64,000 bases of DNA from Gavia stellata (lineage: Eukaryota > Chordata > Aves > Gaviiformes > Gaviidae): NCBI RefSeq assembly GCF_030936135.1, contig NC_082599.1, forward strand, positions 62,966,551 through 63,030,550. Direction: 5' to 3'. Made by a program: the position numbers and the translations under genes. Of this stretch, positions 56,074 through 64,000 are shown piece after piece; within the stretch, counting starts at the first letter, position 1, and each line of letters opens with the position of its first letter. Under the pieces are notes generated by a model. The model had not been told where the DNA came from and made no database searches. It saw only the letters and a program-made list of their open reading frames with translations.

Positions 56074-58303
56074 TGAACAGCAGAAACGCTGTGGAGAAAA
56101 GCACTTCTTCAAATCTGTTATAAAGCTGTTATCTTTAAAAGCTACATACTTATTGGGAAGAGTTGAAGAGATGATTTAAAGGGAATATGTGAAGGAGAAA
56201 AAATAGTCTGTCAAGACTTACACCTCCTGTGCTTTCTGCTGATTGTTGTATAGTGTGCAGCACTACATCAGTGATGACACCATGACACTGTGGTGCACTG
56301 TGCTGCAACTGGGGAAGAGCAGTCCCTGGGCACTGCAGACGGTTTTCCTATGCAGGATTATTACTGTGTTTGGATATGGTTATGTGAGGAGGGAAAGAAA
56401 TACCGGTTCAGTGTGGTACAGCCAGGGAGGGAGGGAAAAGGAACGAGGATCAGGGCAGGTCGCTCATGTGGGGATGAGGCAGTGGTTTGTTTGGGGGCTT
56501 AAAGATCTCTTCTGAGATGGAGATGGGGCTGTGTGTGCTGGAGACTGAGCTGAGGGATTCCTGTGAGTAGGGGGGGCAACTGATCGCAGTGTGAATCTTG
56601 GCTGCATTGGAATTGAGTCTGGTGGTTTCCTGCATCAACAACCTTTTCTGCTGTCTTCTGGAGGTAAGAGCCAATTGAGGTGGAATCTCACTGTGACTGT
56701 TGGTGCTGAAGTTCTCATCATAGCCTAGTCGGAGAGCTCTGGAGGAGACAGGGGAGGTGTCTTCTTCCAAAAGTTTGGCAGCTTACTGATTTGCTTCCTC
56801 ACAGTTTATATGGTACACAGGGCAGGCAGGAGACCATCTGATGCCTCAAGGCTTTTATGCACGACCAGGTGAAAGCCTTGTCCAGTGTCCGGAGACAACT
56901 TCACACAGCCACAGCTCCGGCCGCGTGACGCCTGCCCAGATATCTCGGGACAGTTGCTGGAATGGGGAGGGAAAATGGTGGTGGAAGTTTCCTGCTCTCT
57001 AGTAAATCCTTGTTATCGTCACATTGCTTGTTTTGCTTTTTCCCCTACTGTACGTTTCCTGGTACCACCACCATCATACACTTTTTCTGGGACTTACAAA
57101 ATACTTTCCTTCTGTTTGTCCACGCCTGTGAGACTTCAGCTGCTCTGCCCTGTTGCACGGCTTATTTTGCTTCTCTCTGATCGTGCCTCTTAACTTATCT
57201 CTGAGGGCTTGATGCGCTTCCGTATTTTTTCCTCTTTGTCTTTCTCTGCATCTGTGGGGTTTTTTTATTTTTATTATTTTACACTCCTGTGCAGTGGACA
57301 CCTTTCTTCCCTTCCCTCTGAATGAGCTGGGGCACTTCCTTGTCCCTGTCTGTGCCATTCCCCGCTCTCCTTGGGTAAACGGAGTCTCTGTGGCCTCCCA
57401 AGTCCTCACGTTCCTTTGGTGGCTCTTGGGGCCTTAAGTTTCACCGAAAGCCTTTCTCTTGCTGGCAGCGTGTGCTTTCAGATGCATCTTTCCCTTTCTT
57501 GTCACTCCTCTGTCCCATCAGAAAGAAGGGTCACATAGATGTTTGGACAAGGTTCTGGAGCAAGTGTTTTCTCATGGTTATTCCTCAGAGCGCCCTCAGT
57601 CACGAGGCATTCCCATCACCCTCTTCTTCAGAGCTGGCCTGGTCTCAGACATTGATTGCAACTTTCTTTGCTCCTTAGTTTGGGTGCAAAACACCGCTGG
57701 GTACAAAAGAGAGGATGCTGCTCCCGGCAAGAGCTGTTGGTATCAAAGTCCCTTGCATGATGATAGATGCTGTGAAGGGTCTGTGTACTCCCTGTGTCCT
57801 GCCTCAACCCGTGTACACGGTGGTAGAAGTCCTGCCTTTTGCTGCTCTTGAGCTTTTGACTGTTAGTGGCCTCTCAGTGGAGTCTTTCTTCTGAGTCCCA
57901 CTCTTTGTTTTACAACGGGTCTGCACTTGCACACTCCTGTCCTGGCTTGTGGGGTAGCTGCTGATCCTCTCTCATTGCAGCTGTGAGCAGGTGCTGGAGC
58001 CTTTTACTGGAAGAGCAGAAATGGATGGAGTGGAGCGATTCAAGACCGTCTTGGGTGGCCTGGAGAGTGGAAAAAAAATTGATTTGGCAATAAAAACTGG
58101 CAATCTAACTTGGTTTTTTAGCTGCATGCAGTTTGACTGTCTGCAGGGGTAAATTCACCCCCACGCACATTTAAGCAGTCATGCTTACAAGAAAAGCCAA
58201 GAAAGAAATCACCTTCATCAGGGGGAAGCATTCCTGCCTTTCTGTGAAATTTTATCCTTCAGACAGGTAAAAAAAAGACCCCTTCCTTATACATTGTAAG
58301 GTC

Positions 58304-58309
58304 TTTATT
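58304..58309 (-). terminator. Candidate polyadenylation signal
   Basis: Minus-strand AATAAA (GTGCAATAAAGACC). No gene can yet be attached to it. Confidence 0.25.
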
Positions 58310-61300
58310 GCACTTGATTTTAACCACACACATTTATTTCAACTCAGACTAACGTCTTCATTTGCCAAATTATAAAGACTGAGGATTTCGGTGCCACAAA
58401 AATCTTACTTAGCATCTGTATGGAAGCTCAGGCTGAACTAGCAAGTTACTCTCAAAACTCAGGGAAGGTTGTTTGCTTTTAGTTTGCATAGTAGATACCT
58501 GTATAAAAAGTCTTCTATGGGTGGGTATTTCCCGCAGAAAAAAATAGAAATTAAAAAGGAAAAAGAAAAACAACAACAAAAAAAAAATCTAAAAAATACC
58601 CAGAACATTTGATGAACTTTATTCTTTGACTAATAGCTGTTGCTATAACTAAGATCGGGAGATGTTGTTTCCAAAACTTTCAGACATTTTTCAGTACAGT
58701 TAGCTAAGTTTCATTAATCTGAGATTTGTTTATTTGTTTTGCAGCAGGTTTTATACTAATGTGTGTCTTTAAGAAAATTTCCAGGTTTTCTGTTTGGAAG
58801 GAATTGGGATTTGTACAGTCGCATAGGAAGGAACTGCAATGAAATTACTTCAGAAATAATTGGTAAGTGGTTGTCATCCTCAGGCCTGGAGGTACTGAAA
58901 AACCAGCACATCCTCTGCAATGTTAATTAGCTATCAATAATAAGCATAAAACTCATTTGTACAGAGGTGATTAAACCTGGCTGCGTACAGAAGCGTGCTG
59001 TGCTCCCAACAGCGGCCCCGCCACTGACTTCAGTCCTCCACCAAACTCCTTTTTTCTTCTCCACCGCAATAAAACTAGCCTTTCCTGTACTGCTGTAACC
59101 TTAGTTCCCCCTTACGGCACATCCATTTCTCCCACCCAGAGAATAACCCGTTTCCCTCCATACGCCGTGGTCTCCCTACTGCAATAGGTGCTGGGGCCCA
59201 GAAGGTACCATAAAGGGGCAGTTCCCAATTCCCCAAACAATAAATGCAAATAACTGCTGGACAGCAATACACCACGGAAGGTGGTATGAAAGTTATTTTA
59301 CTGCAGCCGCTACAGTACGTCACCGTACGATGCTGAGCTAGAACACTGCAAGGGAATGGGAAATGGCTTGGAGAAAAACTCTTGTGATTGCCCCTAGAGC
59401 TTCAGCAAGAAATGCAAAGATGAAAGCTGAGTTTTAAAAAGCACCTGCCATTTTTGACATAACTATCAGTCTGATGCAAAACACAATTTTTCACTGCTAA
59501 CTGGAAACTCTTCAAGTGATTCTGGATTCCAAGTAAGATGTACCTTCCGTCAAGATATATTGAGGATTTGATGAGTTTACTGTATAGCCACAATTCTTCA
59601 GATTATGATGGTTTATATTGCTTTGCATATGTGAAAGTCAATGAACTTTTTTGTCCCTTGCATGAAGTGGTCAAAACCTTTCTCCTTGTAAAAAAAATAA
59701 AATAAAATAAAAAAGGTTGTTGAAGTGATCAGAAAAGACTCTGCTCAGTTTTAAATATAGAATATACAACGGCCTAAACTCTGCAATAAAAAAATACTGT
59801 AACTCTTGATTTCCGTGACAGTAGAGCCAAACCGTTCACTTCACCTTACCATCAAAAGTCAGCAGTTTCCACAGTTTCAAAACTATGTGTTGCAGGATGC
59901 ACGCAGTGCTCTTCAGGGAGGACTTGCTCCCTGACTGATCGAGCAAGGCTTTTAACCGGCAGGATTACAATTCCACCTCTTAAAAGTTCAGTTTTCTTCC
60001 CCTGAATCCAAACTCATCTAACTAAAGAGGTCCTTCTTGCTAACAACAGCTTGAGGGCTTCCGAGGGCGCTTCCTGCTCCTCAATGTCTTTTTTTACCCC
60101 CCTCGACCACACTGTTCTGAGCAGAATTTTTTTATTTTTCTTTTTTAGCCTTTTGTCTACCCATCTCCTTGAGTCTCTGCTCAACAGGGCAGCTGAGCCC
60201 ACAGACTTTGTCAGGTTCCTGCTGACACAACTCCTAAGGATACTGAGGATAATTAGTACAAAAATAAATGCTTTTCATGTAAAAAGATACTTCAATGGGG
60301 CATTAATAAGCGATGTCTCACAATGCAGCTACGTGTTTAAAGTGTTGAATCTTGAATTGGTACAAAGAAAGCCTCTGAGGTGTCATGGAGTATATTAGTG
60401 TTCATGTGGACTGATAATTACCCCATGGAACCTGATAATGAATCTGTTCGTTGCAAAACTAGTCCAGCAACTGATTAAATAAACCTAATCTACATTCTAC
60501 TGCTAATTGGCTTTTCTTCTTTGCATGATGATGGAAAAAATTCAGTATAGAAATGGACAAAACCTTCACAAAGTGAGCGTGCCAGGAACAGACCGAAGGG
60601 GAAAGAGGGAGGAGAAATTTTCTTTCCAATGTTATGAGACATTCACGAGGATGTCTTTTTTTAACTCCATTTGATGACTTGCACATCCTGATAATAAATG
60701 CTAATTTATTGAAGGCTTCCTGAGACAATGGGGAAAAAAAAAATTACTTACCAGATTTGATCAGACACAGAAACACTAAGGTAAATATAAAACTATGTAA
60801 CAACAACAAAAGAAGAACCCAAACAACAAACACCACAGGTTTTCTTGGAAACCGGAATTTATCTAACAACAGTAAATTCATTCCCAGAGAGAAAGTAAGA
60901 TGGCGACAACTAGGGAATGCACACAGAAGCATACGGAGCAATTACCAGACACAGGAGTTCATACATGCATCCTTTCATCTAGCAAAGACATGGGACATGG
61001 TTTTTCCTGTTGTTATAAGGCAATATATTTGGTTTGTGACACTTGAATTTTTGAAAGGTTTATGCTAGCTCATTGGAAGACAATACTGAAGCTGTGCTTT
61101 GCATTCCCCTAACGGAAATGAAGTGAAAGGATTTGCACATGTATTATGAGACAGAACTTTGAACAATGACTTTGAACGCTGCCTTATCGTGGGCTTTGGT
61201 GACTTTTTTGCAAGATAATAATTTTTGCAATGATTATTAGAGGACTCAAAACTCAGTAGATTTATTTCTTTTCCCTCCTGGTCTGGGAACTTGTAAAGCA

Positions 61301-63706
61301 GTTTACTCCATCACTGTCATGGGCACTGAATCGGACTCAACAGGTAGCACTTCACAAGCAAATTTCTGCCCAGGGAAGCAATACCTAATCTAAGGTGCGG
61401 ATCACAGGCTGTTAACTTAGCTCTGTGTCTGCACTTCAGCAGCAGTGAGGCAGTTTAGCCCACACTTACCACTCACCTACCGCAGGATTAAGCATTCAGA
61501 ATAGCTCACGTGCTGCAAAAACATCCAAAGTTTGTTTACTCTGAACTACGAGTTTCTGCCTCCTCTACAAAGTTGCAGAAGCACCTCACAAGCATTTGAT
61601 ACCAGAGGCACTGATGTTTATATGACCTTAGCTGTGATCCTAGACCTAATAAGGCCATGATAGCAATCAATTACAGTAGCTCATTGGTGGCACTGCAAAA
61701 GTGACACTCACAAAACCAGGCAACCACCAATGAAGATCGTCGCACCTTGTGGCAAAGCTCGGTCGGTTACAGGCAGCACCCAGCTGACCGAGAAGGGACT
61801 CTCACAACATTTCACCCTATATGCACACCCAGAGAGGACCATGAGATGACCTTTGGCTCTGCTTGGAAGACCTGCAGCTTCGGGGGAATTTACACTGTCT
61901 GTGCAAATGGCAGAACTGCAAAACAGGTTTTTACAAGTGTATAAACTGTAATTATACAGCACTGTGCCCAGCCTGGAGCAGATTTAATAATATTATTAAT
62001 ACTGCCATGAGTCAGACCAACTCTCAGAGGGCATAGTGTAAACCTTGATATTGTTCTTCAGGAAAATAAATTGCTTCTCTGGTAACAAAGAGATCCATTA
62101 ATTTTGCCGGCCTTTTCCATCTCTGCACACCAAAGACCATAAACAAAGCGCATGCTTTACGGATTCTTCATTGCCAATCTATCCAACTGCTTTAGAGCAT
62201 CGAAGGGAAAGAAGCTTGGAAAGGAAATATGATTCTGACCTCAGTAAATTCATGGATAGATGCCAGCTAAAGGTAAGTAATTGAGCAAGACTGAACAAAA
62301 ATATTATTCTTACCAGTTACATGAAATGCTTTACTTTAGGGGTCAGCTGAGTAGACATCTTGCCCTGTAAAGCAGGACTTCTTTTTCAAGCTACTGCTTC
62401 TGAATAATTCATACTTCAACTTTGTTATAGAGTCATTAATATTCCTTCTCATGTTCACTGAAAAATTAAAAAGCAAACTAAAAAAAAACGATGGTGTTGG
62501 ACTAAAAATAGTCCTTTGGCCTATGTACTGGCTACCATCAAAAAACCCTCAGCAATTAGCATTCTGTTCATTTTGCTACACACACTGGAGGTTCAACACC
62601 TACAGTGCAGTAAATTTTGATCTTTAAAAAAACCAAAACAACTGGTGCGAGTAACTTCAGACAAATCATTCTGAGGAGCGTATTGGCTACTATCAGCTTC
62701 TATATAACCTGACATCGTAGTTAAAGTCTTACAGCATCACGGACTCAGATGGGTCTCGTCTACGTGGTGCAATGCAGCCGTTTCACATCACGCAGAAGTC
62801 TCCAACCTATCTCTGAACGAGGTCCTCTGCCCAGGCTGCTTTGTCAGATCAGAGCATCGCAGGAGTCCACTGCCAGCCCCTGGCTAGTCCAGACGCTCAG
62901 GCTTCTCTGCACTTTATCACACTGCTTTTTGCAGCACAAATGTAATACATTTATTTACTAGCTGAATCTTTTTAGGTACCATCCATATCTTCTAAAGGAA
63001 TTATCATTTACAAGTCAGGTAAAGATTTGAGGTACCAAGGTAAAACTTTGAGTTCAAACATCCTTCTTCCACTTCAGTTTATCAAAACTGCTACAGCACT
63101 ACAAGTAGATAAACAGCAAAAAGCCAGTAGTTTATCAAGAGAACCGGTTTCTCATTTCATAGATCAGATTTCTCAAAGTGCAGTTTGACACAAAAAAGTC
63201 AAAAAGCAAACAAAAAAAGCCGACACCTGAACAGATTGTAGCTTATGAAGTTAAACGAATACATTTGGCAACTCAGCACCTAAATCACTAGTCAGATTTT
63301 TCCTAGCTGAGACATGCTCCTTGGCAGACACTGCTTTGTCTCCCAGCACAGCGTATGTGCCTGACGAAGGGCAGGAATGGATACAGAGCTGGATTCCTTT
63401 CATCTGTGAGAGCTGTATCAGGAAAATTCTATGATCTGCATTATACCTTAAGATAACCAGACAAAAACCAAGGTAACGACCAAACAGCGGTTATTAATAA
63501 TTTCTGCCTCACTGCCTCTGTACTGGGCACTCCACCAGATCTGTGCAGATACAATGGGGTCATACTCTTGTCATCCTGCATAGTTTGGGTGCCCTAGTAA
63601 CCCTGATGAGGCCACATACTCAGCTGGACAGTAACTTGTGGTTGCCCAGTTTCCTTAAAATGACACTAAGCCCCAGCCAAATTAATGTAAAATTTAAAGA
63701 AAAGCA

Positions 63707-63712
63707 TTTATT
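63707..63712 (-). terminator. Candidate polyadenylation signal
   Basis: Minus-strand AATAAA (GTGAATAAATGC), about 290 bp from the window end. It could end a transcript coming from the right. Confidence 0.25.
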
Positions 63713-64000
63713 CACAAAGTCAAAAACAAACAACACAGTTACAAAGGGTTATCAAATGCCAACATGTAGAAGTGCAAAAAAAGAAGTGTAAGTCAATATA
63801 ACAAGGTTAAATATGAAACATCTCTCCCCTTCCCTTTCACACCTGATTTGCTGCTGTTACAAGCATGTAACATGTTGATAACATGCTGTTATCAAGGCTC
63901 CAGTCTTGCTACACCTTACAAATCAGGCTGCAGCTGTTAGGAAGTGATTCTCCAGTAGAGAGAAATCACCTCTGTTGGAGGTGCACGTGCCCTGCAAGAC

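Larger units (their letters stand above)
56074..64000. other. AT-rich sequence, no supported gene
   Basis: I find no convincing exon, repeat family or RNA gene here. The short open frames lack protein-like composition. Two minus-strand AATAAA hexamers in 3'-end-like context (58304-58309 and 63707-63712) suggest that a minus-strand transcript entering from beyond 64000 could end in this stretch, which may be long 3' UTR. Confidence 0.4.

Noticed and set aside
59075-59323. An 82-codon minus frame in the right-hand region
   Set aside because: No recognisable family, no flanking splice signals, and an ordinary length for chance.

Overview
This is a piece of a bird genome, probably GC-rich (microchromosome-like) DNA. 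The evidence is: many CR1 LINE fragments, some with the typical minus-oriented 3' end containing repeated ATTCTATG; several families of avian-type endogenous retrovirus (ERV) and solo LTR; CpG-island blocks; and two vertebrate genes with GT-AG introns. No prokaryotic feature was seen. Identity figures given below are counts by eye, not alignments.

Layout. 1-609 holds nothing recognisable. 610-2455 is a very GC-rich block that recurs at 12364-14019. 2449-4571 is a decayed minus-strand ERV (env, end of integrase, LTR pieces). 4773-5519 holds an ERV reverse-transcriptase scrap and a CR1 fragment. 6686-8421 is the minus-strand PRR22 gene in three exons. 8580-9870 is CR1, 9888-10499 a solo LTR, and 10510-10800 about two units of a 146-bp satellite. 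14020-18182 is a plus-strand ERV with both LTRs, inserted at the right end of the second GC block; only its env frame is still long. 18187-19190 is a CpG island. 19190-23310 is a nested stack: a plus CR1 interrupted by a minus CR1 and a minus LTR. 23330-24460 is the main 146-bp satellite array, followed by a 3.7-kb purine-rich array (24461-28120) and another CpG island (28150-28760). 29513-29955 is an LTR, and 31012-31870 an ERV gag/pol fragment related to the 14020-18182 element.

From 54017 down to about 36030 lies a complete minus-strand gene of the maestro HEAT-like repeat family (MROH). I could place 33 exons with consensus splice sites and continuous phase (1,299 codons), plus a terminal exon with two possible acceptors. 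An LTR of the same family as the 14020 element lies upstream of it, on the same strand. 55820-56073 is a CR1 3' end. 56074-64000 is AT-rich and has no gene I can support, apart from two minus-strand polyadenylation signals.

The two host genes are not evidently linked in function. PRR22 encodes a proline-rich protein of unknown biochemical role, and MROH proteins are built from HEAT-type helical repeats. Most of the remaining sequence is mobile or tandemly repeated DNA. The most informative features are the sudden change in identity between the two GC blocks exactly at the ERV insertion, the intact env frame, and the 146-bp satellite next to the purine array.
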